In this document: piece by piece, positions 43,298 through 51,425 of the stretch | Layout: every line of letters starts with the position of its first letter | Position numbering within the stretch: the stretch's first letter is position 1 | Origin: JAZDFP01 sp043801445 | GTDB lineage: Bacteria > Planctomycetota > MHYJ01 > JACQXL01 | Assembly: GCA_043801445.1 (NCBI GenBank) | Contig: JAZDMB010000003.1 | Location: forward strand, 1-64,000 | DNA: 64,000 nt | Direction of reading: 5' to 3' | The notes under the pieces: model-generated | What the model was told of the DNA's origin: nothing | Database searches by the model: none | Seen by the model: only the letters and a program-made list of their open reading frames with translations | Made by a program: the position numbers and the translations under genes

Positions 43298-44423
43298 TTG
43301 AAGGGTCGGAAACTCTCCACCCCCTCAAATAATCAATAATTATACCTGCCGTATTATGCTTCGTTAAACATTTGGCATTTTGTGAAAGTGTTTTAGTCCC
43401 GGTATTGACAAAATCATTAATCATTGTTCCTATTTGTTTAGCAAGATGGTTTTGATTAATAACAAAGCCGGCACCGTTTTCTTGAACTTCCAATGCATTG
43501 AGAAATTGGTGGTTATCAGCCGCATGAGGATAGGGGACTAATATCATCGGTAGTCCAAAGATAGCCATTTCTGCGATGGCAATTCCACCGGCTCGGCTTA
43601 AAGCAAAATCCGATGCCGCATAAATAAGACTCATTTCATCAACGAATGTTTTTACTACGGCTTCCACGCCGGCATTTTTATAAGTATCGTTTATCATTTG
43701 ATAATCTTTTTCACCGGTCAGATGGATAATGCCTAATCGGCCGGATAGTTTTTTCAGTACATCTATGTTATCTATAATTCCTTTGTTTAACGCCTCTGCT
43801 CCCTGACTGCCGCCGATAATTAATAAAATATATTCTTTGGATAATCCTAATTGCTTGCGAGCATTTAATTTATTATTTATTAAGCCGTTCGTGGGTAAAA
43901 GTATTTCATTGCGAATCGGACTGCCGGTTATCTTGATACTTTTTCTGTTTCTGAGATATCTTACTGATTTATCCCATTGACAGAACGCATTCTTTGCAAA
44001 CGGATGAAAAGCCCGAGTGATTTTACCGGGTAAAATATTCTGTTCTAATAAGACAAATGGGATTCCTCTTAACATGGCAATTACCAATGGGCTGAAAGAA
44101 CCATAACCGCCCAGGCCGACAACCACATCCGGTCTAAAAGCAGTAAAATATTTATTGGTATGATATAATGATACTAGGAGCGAAAACAGGAATTTAATAG
44201 GTGATAATGGTTTTTTGAGAGACGGTAACTTTGGAGAAGGCAGTGCATAGTAGTTGAATTTATATCGTTCCAGTTGTTTTTTATCAAAAGGGCGGTTGGT
44301 GCAAAGGAACAATATTCGGGATTTGTGATTTGGGATTTGAGATTTGAGACAGAATGTTTGTGCCAGGGCGATACCCGGAAAAAGATGACCGCCTGTCCCG
44401 CCGCCGGCCAGAATGATTTTCAT
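43281..44423 (-). CDS. murG: UDP-GlcNAc:lipid I N-acetylglucosaminyltransferase MurG
   Basis: 380 aa, peripheral inner-membrane enzyme that makes lipid II. N-terminal GGGTGGHLFPGIALAQ (UDP/lipid-binding G-loop), VVGLGGYGSFSPLVIAM, LLEQNILPGKITR. C-terminal LLIIGGSQGAEALN and ALSRAGGIAIAEMAIFGLPMILVPYPHAADNHQ. Residues about 26-38 (CLKSQIPNHKSRI) are an in-frame insertion from a short-period tract before the second strand (LFLCTN). Other mur genes are absent here. Its presence shows peptidoglycan synthesis. It overlaps the convergent RsbW-type gene at the 3' end. Confidence 0.94.
   Translation of the reverse strand: MKIILAGGGTGGHLFPGIALAQTFCLKSQIPNHKSRILFLCTNRPFDKKQLERYKFNYYALPSPKLPSLKKPLSPIKFLFSLLVSLYHTNKYFTAFRPDVVVGLGGYGSFSPLVIAMLRGIPFVLLEQNILPGKITRAFHPFAKNAFCQWDKSVRYLRNRKSIKITGSPIRNEILLPTNGLINNKLNARKQLGLSKEYILLIIGGSQGAEALNKGIIDNIDVLKKLSGRLGIIHLTGEKDYQMINDTYKNAGVEAVVKTFVDEMSLIYAASDFALSRAGGIAIAEMAIFGLPMILVPYPHAADNHQFLNALEVQENGAGFVINQNHLAKQIGTMINDFVNTGTKTLSQNAKCLTKHNTAGIIIDYLRGWRVSDPSINPGI
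44317..44351. repeat. short-period tract inserted in frame in murG
   Basis: GGGATTTGTGATTTGGGATT and TGAGATTTGAGA: 7-8-bp periodicity, absent from typical murG, frame preserved. Confidence 0.78.
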
Positions 44424-44500
44424 ATCAATATCTATAACATTACGTTATTAAAAATCCACCATTTATTGACTTGATATCAGATAAATTTATACTCGCTTTT

Positions 44501-45511
44501 ATGAAAATAATCGTTACCGGCGGATGCGGATTTATCGGTTCTAATTTTATTCATTACCTTCTCAATAAATATCCTTCTGTAAAAATCATTAATCTTGACC
44601 TGCTGACCTATGCGGGTAACCTGGCTAATCTGAAAGACATCGATAAAAACAGCCGTTATAAATTCATCCGGGGCGACATAACAGACGGTAAATTGGTCAA
44701 TCGGTTAATATCAAAAGAATCTCCTGATGCAGTGGTGAATTTCGCCGCTGAATCCCATGTTGACCGGAGTCTGTATAAACCGGCTGATTTCTTGCGTACC
44801 AATATTTTGGGAGTCCAGATTTTATTGGAAGCAGCCCGCCAGCATAATATTAAACGTTTCGTTCAGATTTCTACTGATGAAGTTTACGGGTCATTAGGAT
44901 TAAAAGACCCTGCTTTTAAAGAAACCAATCGCCTGGACCCAAGCAGCCCTTATTCGGTCAGTAAAACCGCGGCTGATCTCCTGGTGAAATCATACGAAAA
45001 GACTTTTGGCTATAAGGCAATTATTACTCGTAGCAGCAATAATTATGGTCCCTATCAATTTCCGGAAAAGGTGATTCCACTTTTTATCACTAATGCAATT
45101 GCCGACAAATCAGTGCCTTTGTATGGAGATGGTTTGAATATCCGCGACTGGCTTTACGTGGAAGATAATTGCCGTGCCATAGATTTGGTTATGCGCAAGG
45201 GCAATCTTGGTGAGATTTATAATATCGGCGGAAATAGCGAGCGGTCTAATCTTTACATCACCAAAACAATTCTCAAGGCATTGAATAAACCAGATTCATT
45301 AATCAAATATGTCAAAGACCGGCCCGGTCATGACCTTCGATATGCGATTGATATTTCTAAAATCAGAAGACAATTAAACTGGGAGCCCAGATATAGATTC
45401 GGAGATGGCATCAGGAAGACCGTGGACTGGTATCTAAATAATGAGAAATGGTGGGAGCAGATAAAAACAGGTGAGTATCTGAAGTTTTATCGTAAGCATT
45501 ATCAAACATAA
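44501..45511 (+). CDS. rfbB: dTDP-glucose 4,6-dehydratase
   Basis: 336 aa from the ATG at 44501 (MKIIVTGGCGFIGSNFIHYLL); the TTG at 44471 is an unlikely start. It is a short-chain dehydrogenase fold enzyme for dTDP-4-keto-6-deoxyglucose, feeding rhamnose and other surface sugars. NAD motif GGCGFIGS, NFAAESHVDRSL, catalytic STDEVYGSLG and the Tyr-x3-Lys motif in PYSVSKTAADLL, then NNYGPYQFPEKVIPLFI. Full family length. rfbA, rfbC and rfbD are not adjacent. A Gly-for-Ala exchange in TGGCGF is within family variation. Confidence 0.93.
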   Translation: MKIIVTGGCGFIGSNFIHYLLNKYPSVKIINLDLLTYAGNLANLKDIDKNSRYKFIRGDITDGKLVNRLISKESPDAVVNFAAESHVDRSLYKPADFLRTNILGVQILLEAARQHNIKRFVQISTDEVYGSLGLKDPAFKETNRLDPSSPYSVSKTAADLLVKSYEKTFGYKAIITRSSNNYGPYQFPEKVIPLFITNAIADKSVPLYGDGLNIRDWLYVEDNCRAIDLVMRKGNLGEIYNIGGNSERSNLYITKTILKALNKPDSLIKYVKDRPGHDLRYAIDISKIRRQLNWEPRYRFGDGIRKTVDWYLNNEKWWEQIKTGEYLKFYRKHYQT

Positions 45512-45523
45512 AAATGAGATTGT

Positions 45524-45641
45524 TGAAAAGGTTCAACAATCTCACCCTGAGCGGAGCGAAGGGTCTCAAAATGTGCATAGTGAGATTCTTCGCTTTGCTC
45601 AGAATGACACCGCCCCGATATTACATCAGGACGGTCTCAAA
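45524..45641. repeat. inverted copy of the 5352-5474 repeat
   Basis: TTGTTGAAAAGGTTCAACAA, CACCCTGAGCGGAGCGAAGG, GTGAGATTCTTCGCTTTGC and TTACATCAGGACGGTCTC occur in the reverse order and strand relative to 5352-5474. Confidence 0.85.
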
Positions 45642-45658
45642 TTAAACAAAGGATTATT

Positions 45659-47185
45659 ATGAGCCCCGTTAGAGATAGGTCGTTTTTAGACGACCGTGAT
45701 TCTGGAATAAACTCCAATTATACATTAGCAAAAGAACATATATCAAACTCTTCTAATGAGAGTAAAAACATCTCTAACGGGGTGAGTAAAAAATATATTG
45801 CGATATTGATTTTATTATTAGCGGTCGGCATTTTTTTCCCGCCAGAGGCGGGTCTGTCCAGCCGAAGCGGGTCTGCCTCAGGCACCGATATCTATGCTCA
45901 AAGTGATGGACAAGACGAACCAAAGGACAGATTATCTCCTGATGACATTCAGCGTAATATGAAATCATATAAAACTATTGTGGAAAAAATCAGGGGCAGG
46001 AAATTCAAATCGGATGTTCTGTTTCAGATTCAATCTACAAAGGAATTCAAGGAATTTGTTGCTCAGGAGTGGGATAAATCGATGAAAGACAAAGGCCAAC
46101 TGGTTCAATCGGCACTTATCAAACTCGGGTTACTTCCTAAAAACTATGACCTGAAAAAAGGGTTCGAGAGCCTACTGGTCGGTCAGGCTGCGGCATATTA
46201 TAACCCCGAGACTAAATCCATGTATCTGTTAAAAACAGATTATCCGCCTCAGGAAGTAGACAGTATTATGATTCATGAACTCAGCCACGCATTGCAGGAC
46301 CAGTATTGCGACCTGACCAAATTCAATAACCAGACTGATGATGATAAGGACGCGGCTTTAAAGTATTTAATAGAAGGTGAAGCGACATATATCATGACTA
46401 TCGGTGGTCTGGAAAGAATGGGCATGTCATTTACCCCGGACAGTCCGGTGTTAGAAATGACTTTCAACCGTATGAAACTGATGGGGCGCCGGGAGTTATT
46501 ACAATTAAATAAGGCTTCGGTAGAACTCTATAAGAATTTAGCGCCTGATGTTGCCGAATCATTAAAAAGTCTTAATAATGCGCCTGTTTATCTATTCTGG
46601 ATACTCCAGGCTCCTTATCTTCATGGCGCCTCTGCTGTTTATAGATTGGTAACGTTTGATGAAACACAGAAGAACTGGCAGGTCATTGACGGGCTATATG
46701 AAAATATACCACTGTCTACAGAACAGATGATTCACCCTGATAAATTGACTGAACCGAGGGATGACCCGGTTACAATACCTCGGCCGTCATTAACAGAAGA
46801 TTGGGTTGTCCTTTATGAAAATACACTGGGCGAATTGGGTTTCTGGATTCTTTACAGCCAATACGACAAAAATGATGCCCGGCAGTCATCGGAAGGGTGG
46901 GGCGGTGACAAATATTTTCTTATCAAGAATAACAAAACAAATGATACTATTTTATGTTTATCAACCGCCTGGGATTCAGTGGAAGATGCCTCTGAATCGT
47001 ATAAGGCATACCAGAAGGTCATCAGTAAAAAATACTCAACCGTTGAGATACAGAAAATAGAGAAAGGCGATGAAGGGGCTGAAAAAATTACCTATACTGC
47101 AGATAACAGCAAGATTATTTTAACCCTTAAGAATAATAAATGGACTGCAGTTGAGGGCATACCGCCTGAAATGGATTGGAAATAA
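45659..47185 (+). CDS. exported zinc metalloprotease-like protein (HELSH)
   Basis: 508 aa. The ATG at 45659 has AAAGGA five bases upstream. A GTG at 45782 (42nd codon) is the alternative. Residues 2-41 are encoded by an inverted-repeat element, and a membrane/signal segment (YIAILILLLAVGIFF) only begins at 46. Residues about 61-77 (PPEAGLSSRSGSASGTD) come from a GC-rich palindrome right after it. The catalytic motif HELSHALQD is at 206-214, with a downstream LIEGEATY (238-245) supplying the likely third ligand, as in gluzincin-type peptidases. The C-terminal part (about 370-508) is unassigned. The enzyme is probably periplasmic; substrate unknown. Confidence 0.78.
   Translation: MSPVRDRSFLDDRDSGINSNYTLAKEHISNSSNESKNISNGVSKKYIAILILLLAVGIFFPPEAGLSSRSGSASGTDIYAQSDGQDEPKDRLSPDDIQRNMKSYKTIVEKIRGRKFKSDVLFQIQSTKEFKEFVAQEWDKSMKDKGQLVQSALIKLGLLPKNYDLKKGFESLLVGQAAAYYNPETKSMYLLKTDYPPQEVDSIMIHELSHALQDQYCDLTKFNNQTDDDKDAALKYLIEGEATYIMTIGGLERMGMSFTPDSPVLEMTFNRMKLMGRRELLQLNKASVELYKNLAPDVAESLKSLNNAPVYLFWILQAPYLHGASAVYRLVTFDETQKNWQVIDGLYENIPLSTEQMIHPDKLTEPRDDPVTIPRPSLTEDWVVLYENTLGELGFWILYSQYDKNDARQSSEGWGGDKYFLIKNNKTNDTILCLSTAWDSVEDASESYKAYQKVISKKYSTVEIQKIEKGDEGAEKITYTADNSKIILTLKNNKWTAVEGIPPEMDWK
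45664..45782. repeat. inverted-repeat element, CCCCGTTAGAGAT arms, inside the protease N-terminus
   Basis: 119-bp element with perfect 13-bp arms 45664-45676 and 45770-45782. It begins at the second codon of the protease frame and ends at the alternative GTG start. Confidence 0.85.
45838..45886. repeat. GC-rich palindromic insertion in the protease signal region
   Basis: CCCGCCAGAGGCGGG hairpin followed by TCCAGCCGAAGCGGGTCTG and GCCTCAGGC. It lies just after the hydrophobic segment of the signal sequence, in frame. Confidence 0.8.
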
Positions 47186-47271
47186 TAAGAACTTCTCTGT
47201 CTATCCTACCCATTAAATATACTACCAATCAGACATGCATAAGGTTTAATATATTTGTAAGGTTTGCTTGT

Positions 47272-47349
47272 CCCGTTAGAAGTGAACACGAACAAGGTAA
47301 TAATCTTTTGAGTAACTTTAATTAGTTGCTATTAGACACTTCTAACGGG
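47272..47349. repeat. inverted-repeat element, CCCGTTAGAAGTG arms
   Basis: 78-bp element with perfect 13-bp arms (47272-47284 and 47337-47349), in the 234-bp gap between the protease and the ABC exporter. No other feature is seen in the gap. Confidence 0.85.
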
Positions 47350-47419
47350 CTGTGAAGCAGGAAAAAACTTGCAACTACTTGACTTTATCAATGAAAGTGG
47401 TAGATTATGATTTCATATT

Positions 47420-49288
47420 ATGAATAAGTCAATAGCACCGCTTCGTAGCAGGACCAGTCTAAGTTTAACCCTGCAATTATTCCGGTTTGCCCGTCGTTAT
47501 CTCGGATTGATTTGTTTTACCATTGTTTTGATTGTGTTTTATACTATTTTCTTCCAGGGTAGATTCTTGTTAGTACCACCGCTGATTAGCTCTGTTCAGG
47601 ATATAACCAAGACACATAGTTTGGGTATTTCGGCCAACCAATTAAGTGATAAAGTTCCCAGTGTAATTACTGAATGGGTTAATAAATTGGTTGTGAGTAC
47701 AACCCCAAGGCAGACGCTGATTAATATCGGCTGGATTGCATTGATTCTGAGCATTATTACGGCTATATTGAATTACTTCAAGGAATATCTGCAGGAATTC
47801 GTTACTTTTAAGGTAATTATTGATATTCGGAATCGACTCTGTGCCCATCTTCTGACCCTTTCCATGCGTTTTTTCAACGAGAAGAAGACCGGTGATTTGC
47901 TCTCACGTTTGACTAACGATGTGAGTATTACCCAGAACGCCCTGAAATTCTTATTCGGCGATATTATCCAACAGCCTTTAATGATAATCATCGGATTTGG
48001 TTATATGTATATGCTTGATTGGCAATTAGCGTTAATCGTGATGGTTTTGATACCATTTCTTACCTTACCGATAATGTTTTTCGGGAAACGAATTAGGCGC
48101 TCCCGTTATAAGAGTTTATTAAAATTAGGTGACGTTACCGAGTCGATGCATCAGATGTTTTCCGGTATCAGGATTGTCAAGTCATTCCAGATGGAACAGG
48201 GTGAAATCAAGGAATTAGAAAAGGAAAACAATTCGTTTTTACGCAAATCACTCGGAATGGTGCGTGCCAAGGCAATGAGTTTAAGTCTGATAGAATTGCT
48301 CGGTTCGGCATTGGTTTTTGTAGTCCTTTTCGGAGCGGTTTATCTGGTTAAATTGGGCAGATTGGATATTCCGCTGGCCGCAACTTTTTTGGTCTATCTT
48401 TTGACATTTATCAAACCACTGAGGCAGATTGCCGCTTCATATAATGCAGTCCAAGAATCATTAGGCGGTGCGGAGCGTATCTTTGAACTGATGGCGCTAA
48501 AGCCCGATATTGTGGATGCGCCTGGCGCCGTTGAATTGCCCGATTTCAGGAATGAAATCAAATTTAAGAATCTCTCGTTTTGTTATGATTCCGATGCGGC
48601 AAATTGTCGCGAGCCCGCTTTAAAGAATATTAATCTGACAGTAAAAAGCGGTGAGACTGTGGCTATTGTCGGACCAACCGGAGCAGGCAAATCAACCTTG
48701 CTGGATTTGCTATGCCGTTTCTACGAACCAACCGAAGGCGATATTGAAATTGACGGCATTAGCTTAAAAGGGATTAAAAGAAGTTCCCTTTTAAAGCATA
48801 TTGCCATCGTAGGGCAGGAGAACTTTTTATTTAATGAGAGTATCCGTAATAATATCAGTTACGGCAAACCAGATGCGACATTGAAGGAAATCAAAGGGGC
48901 GGCTCAAGCGGCTTATATAGATGATTTTATTGAAGGGTTACCGCAAGGGTATGATACGATTGTCGGTGAGCGCGGTGTCAAACTATCCGGCGGTGAACGG
49001 CAGCGTTTGGCTATTGCCCGCGCCATATTAAAAAACCCCAGGATTCTTCTTTTAGACGAAGCGACTTCCGCCTTAGACTCGGAAAGCGAGAAAATAGTGC
49101 AATCGGCTATTAATAATTTAATGAAAAACAGGACTACATTTATTATCGCCCATAGATTGTCTACGGTTCAACATGCGGATAGAATTGTCGTTTTAAACAT
49201 AGGTGAAATTGTGGAAGAAGGACGACATGATGAACTGATTAAGAGGGGCGGATTGTATACTAAACTTGCTACAATTACGATAAGATAA
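47420..49288 (+). CDS. MsbA-type ABC exporter (membrane and ATPase domains fused)
   Basis: 622 aa half-transporter. Six membrane helices (about 30-360) precede an ATPase domain. Walker A GPTGAGKSTLLDLL, Q-loop IVGQENFLFNESIRNNI, signature LSGGERQRLAIARAIL, Walker B ILLLDEATSALD and H-loop IIAHRLSTV. Such proteins flip lipid A-core (MsbA), lipids or drugs; an outer membrane makes lipid export plausible, but the substrate is not certain. gspF starts 2 bp after the stop, indicating co-transcription. No signal peptide other than the first helix. Confidence 0.92.
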   Translation: MNKSIAPLRSRTSLSLTLQLFRFARRYLGLICFTIVLIVFYTIFFQGRFLLVPPLISSVQDITKTHSLGISANQLSDKVPSVITEWVNKLVVSTTPRQTLINIGWIALILSIITAILNYFKEYLQEFVTFKVIIDIRNRLCAHLLTLSMRFFNEKKTGDLLSRLTNDVSITQNALKFLFGDIIQQPLMIIIGFGYMYMLDWQLALIVMVLIPFLTLPIMFFGKRIRRSRYKSLLKLGDVTESMHQMFSGIRIVKSFQMEQGEIKELEKENNSFLRKSLGMVRAKAMSLSLIELLGSALVFVVLFGAVYLVKLGRLDIPLAATFLVYLLTFIKPLRQIAASYNAVQESLGGAERIFELMALKPDIVDAPGAVELPDFRNEIKFKNLSFCYDSDAANCREPALKNINLTVKSGETVAIVGPTGAGKSTLLDLLCRFYEPTEGDIEIDGISLKGIKRSSLLKHIAIVGQENFLFNESIRNNISYGKPDATLKEIKGAAQAAYIDDFIEGLPQGYDTIVGERGVKLSGGERQRLAIARAILKNPRILLLDEATSALDSESEKIVQSAINNLMKNRTTFIIAHRLSTVQHADRIVVLNIGEIVEEGRHDELIKRGGLYTKLATITIR

Positions 49289-49290
49289 TT

Positions 49291-50502
49291 ATGCCTTTAT
49301 ATAGTTACAAAGCAAAAAAGGGGCCAAAGGATTTAGTGGAAGGGACGATAGAGGCAGAGAGCTCTCAGGAAATCGTTACGAAACTAAGCCAGCAAGGATT
49401 ATTCCCTGTCCATATAGAACTGGTGGGTGAAGTAAAAGATAAAAAAACTATTTCAGTTAGTTCGTGGTTCAGCAAAATCAGCGTCAGGGACCTGAATGTT
49501 TTTACATATCAATTATCATCATTAGTAAAATCAGGATTGCCATTGTTATCCGCGCTATATCTTATCACGGAACAAACCGACAATAAGTATCTTAAAAATA
49601 TTATTGCCGATATCGCGCAGAACATTAAACGCGGCGATATGCTTTCAACGGCAATGAATCGCTATCCCAAGATATTTCCGCTGCTTTATTCGGCAATGAT
49701 AAAATCAGGCGAAGATAGCGGCGCATTGGATATTATCCTCAGAAGATTAGCGGAACATCGTGAAAAAGTGGAAGAAATCAAGTCCCGGATTCGTTCGGCA
49801 TTGGCATATCCTATCTTTATAATTTTTTTCGGGCTGGCATCAATCGTTTTTTTAATGATACAGGTCATCCCGCAAATTAGCGGTATTTTTGCGACATTAA
49901 ATGTAAAGCTGCCGTTACCAACGCGCATTCTGATGGCTACCAGTGATATAGTTTCCGGTTATTGGTATTTATTTGTTGGCGGGATAGCCGCGATTCTGTT
50001 AATGACCAGAGGCATTACTTTTATAGAGAAAAAAGCATTAGACCGCTTGAAACTATCTTTACCGTTTATAGGTAAATTTATCAGGAAAAATGAATCGGCA
50101 AAATTGGCCAGTTCGCTTTCACTTTTAATCTCTAATGGCATACCGATTTTGGGCGCTTTAGAAATAGTTATTCCGACCCTTTCAAATGAAGTCATAAAAG
50201 ACGCATTAAAGAAAATCACCAATGATATAAAATTAGGCGGTTCGATGTCAAAAGGACTTCAGAATAGCCCGTATTTTTTCCCTTTTATGAATAATATGAT
50301 TCGGGTAGGCGAAGAAGGCGGGCGGCTTGATGAGGTTCTAAACGAAGTAGCTTCTTTTTATGAACGTGAGATATCGGAAAATATCAAGATTGCTCTTTCT
50401 CTTTTGGAGCCGGTACTGATGCTAATAATGGGATTAATGGTGGCATTTATTGTCATGAGCATGCTTTTACCTATTTTCGAGATAAATGTAATGGCGCAAT
50501 AG
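49291..50502 (+). CDS. gspF: type II secretion / type IV pilus inner-membrane protein GspF/PilC
   Basis: 403 aa. N-terminal MPLYSYKAKKGPKDLVEGTIEAES is the family start. Two T2SSF domains follow (about 70-190 and 270-395), each with a membrane segment (YPIFIIFFGLASIVFLMIQVIPQI; LEPVLMLIMGLMVAFIVMSMLLPIFE). GspF/PilC anchors the GspE/PilB motor. No gspE, gspG or pilT genes are nearby, so it works with components encoded elsewhere or in an odd setting. It follows the ABC exporter by 2 bp. Confidence 0.93.
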   Translation: MPLYSYKAKKGPKDLVEGTIEAESSQEIVTKLSQQGLFPVHIELVGEVKDKKTISVSSWFSKISVRDLNVFTYQLSSLVKSGLPLLSALYLITEQTDNKYLKNIIADIAQNIKRGDMLSTAMNRYPKIFPLLYSAMIKSGEDSGALDIILRRLAEHREKVEEIKSRIRSALAYPIFIIFFGLASIVFLMIQVIPQISGIFATLNVKLPLPTRILMATSDIVSGYWYLFVGGIAAILLMTRGITFIEKKALDRLKLSLPFIGKFIRKNESAKLASSLSLLISNGIPILGALEIVIPTLSNEVIKDALKKITNDIKLGGSMSKGLQNSPYFFPFMNNMIRVGEEGGRLDEVLNEVASFYEREISENIKIALSLLEPVLMLIMGLMVAFIVMSMLLPIFEINVMAQ

Positions 50503-50507
50503 TCCCG

Positions 50508-50556
50508 CTCCGATGGACACCCGCCTGAACAGACGGGCAGGTCGGGACGGTCGAAG
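50508..50556. repeat. GC-rich palindromic element, intergenic
   Basis: GTCCCGCTCCGATGG, ACCCGCCTGAACAGACGGGC and AGGTCGGGACGG: CCCGCCTG...CGGGCAGG with an outer GTCCCG / CGGGAC pair. It is an intergenic member of the family that also enters genes. Confidence 0.75.
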
Positions 50557-50579
50557 AATATTTAATAGGAGGTTTAAGA

Positions 50580-51122
50580 GTGATGAAAATTATCGGTTTT
50601 ACCGGGCGGGCAGGAAAGTTTTTATTGGCGTTCACTGTGTTATTAGTGTTGCTTGGATGTCAATCGGGAACGGTTGAACAGGATAAATCCGCTTTGGAAA
50701 TGGTATCTTCTCCTTGGAATGGTTATGGTGTTGGAAGTTTCGTTCATTATAAAATACTTATGACTGCCGGTAATTTTGAAGAGGAGAAACAAACTGTCTT
50801 AGAGATAAGACGAAACCAGGTCGTCCTTCAGGTTTCTCGCCTTGGCAATAATGATGAGTGGGAACACAAGAACATGATAATTATGCCGCTTAAGGTAATG
50901 GGCAGGCCGGAAAAAACAATAAAAGTTACAGAAGACACGATTACAATAAAAGGAAAGTTGTTGAAATGTAAAGTAGAAAAACAAGTTGGTTATGATACCG
51001 AACACAACAATAAAAAGATAGTGATAAAAACATGGATGTCCGATGATGTTCCCGGTGTGGTTGTCCGTATTTCTCATAACGATGCGATTGCGGTGGAAGT
51101 GGTAGATTTCGAGAAGAAATAA
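50580..51122 (+). CDS. lipoprotein of unknown function
   Basis: 180 aa from the GTG at 50580, seven bases after AGGAGG; the ATG at 50583 is equally possible. The lipoprotein signal is LLAFTVLLVLLGC. The mature part is beta-rich (VGSFVHYKILMTAG, RRNQVVLQVSRLG, KKIVIKTWMSDDVPGVVVRI) and resembles small envelope proteins that form a single beta sheet. No family recognised. It is downstream of gspF after a palindromic element, with its own ribosome site; whether it is co-transcribed is unclear. Confidence 0.7.
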   Translation: MMKIIGFTGRAGKFLLAFTVLLVLLGCQSGTVEQDKSALEMVSSPWNGYGVGSFVHYKILMTAGNFEEEKQTVLEIRRNQVVLQVSRLGNNDEWEHKNMIIMPLKVMGRPEKTIKVTEDTITIKGKLLKCKVEKQVGYDTEHNNKKIVIKTWMSDDVPGVVVRISHNDAIAVEVVDFEKK

Positions 51123-51149
51123 TTCATTATATTAAATCGGAATCCGTCA

Positions 51150-51425
51150 TATCAAATTTAATAATGGGACGCAGATGAACGCAGAGCCCTAAGGGCTACG
51201 CAGATTAATATTTATCCCTAACGGGACGAGCCTCATTGAAGCTCGTAGTGTAACTATAAGGAATCCAGGAGTCCAAGATAATATTCCTGGTTTCATGGCC
51301 TGCCTGCGCGAAGCCTTCGGCGAAGGCACGGTCTCCTTATAAAAATTATCTGTGAGTATCTGTGAAAATCCGTGTCCTACCCGCCTGACCAGTCGGGCAG
51401 GTTTGACGGGTAAGAGTTAAAGATT
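51150..51425. repeat. repeat-filled gap before pyrK
   Basis: Contains GACGCAGATGAACGCAGAG-type repeats (51168-51210), CCCTAACGGGACGAGCCTC (51214-51232), a palindrome CCTGCCTGCGCGAAGCC...GGCACGG (51299-51331) equal to the insertion in ogt, and ACCCGCCTGACCAGTCGGG (51379-51397). No gene is seen. Confidence 0.7.
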
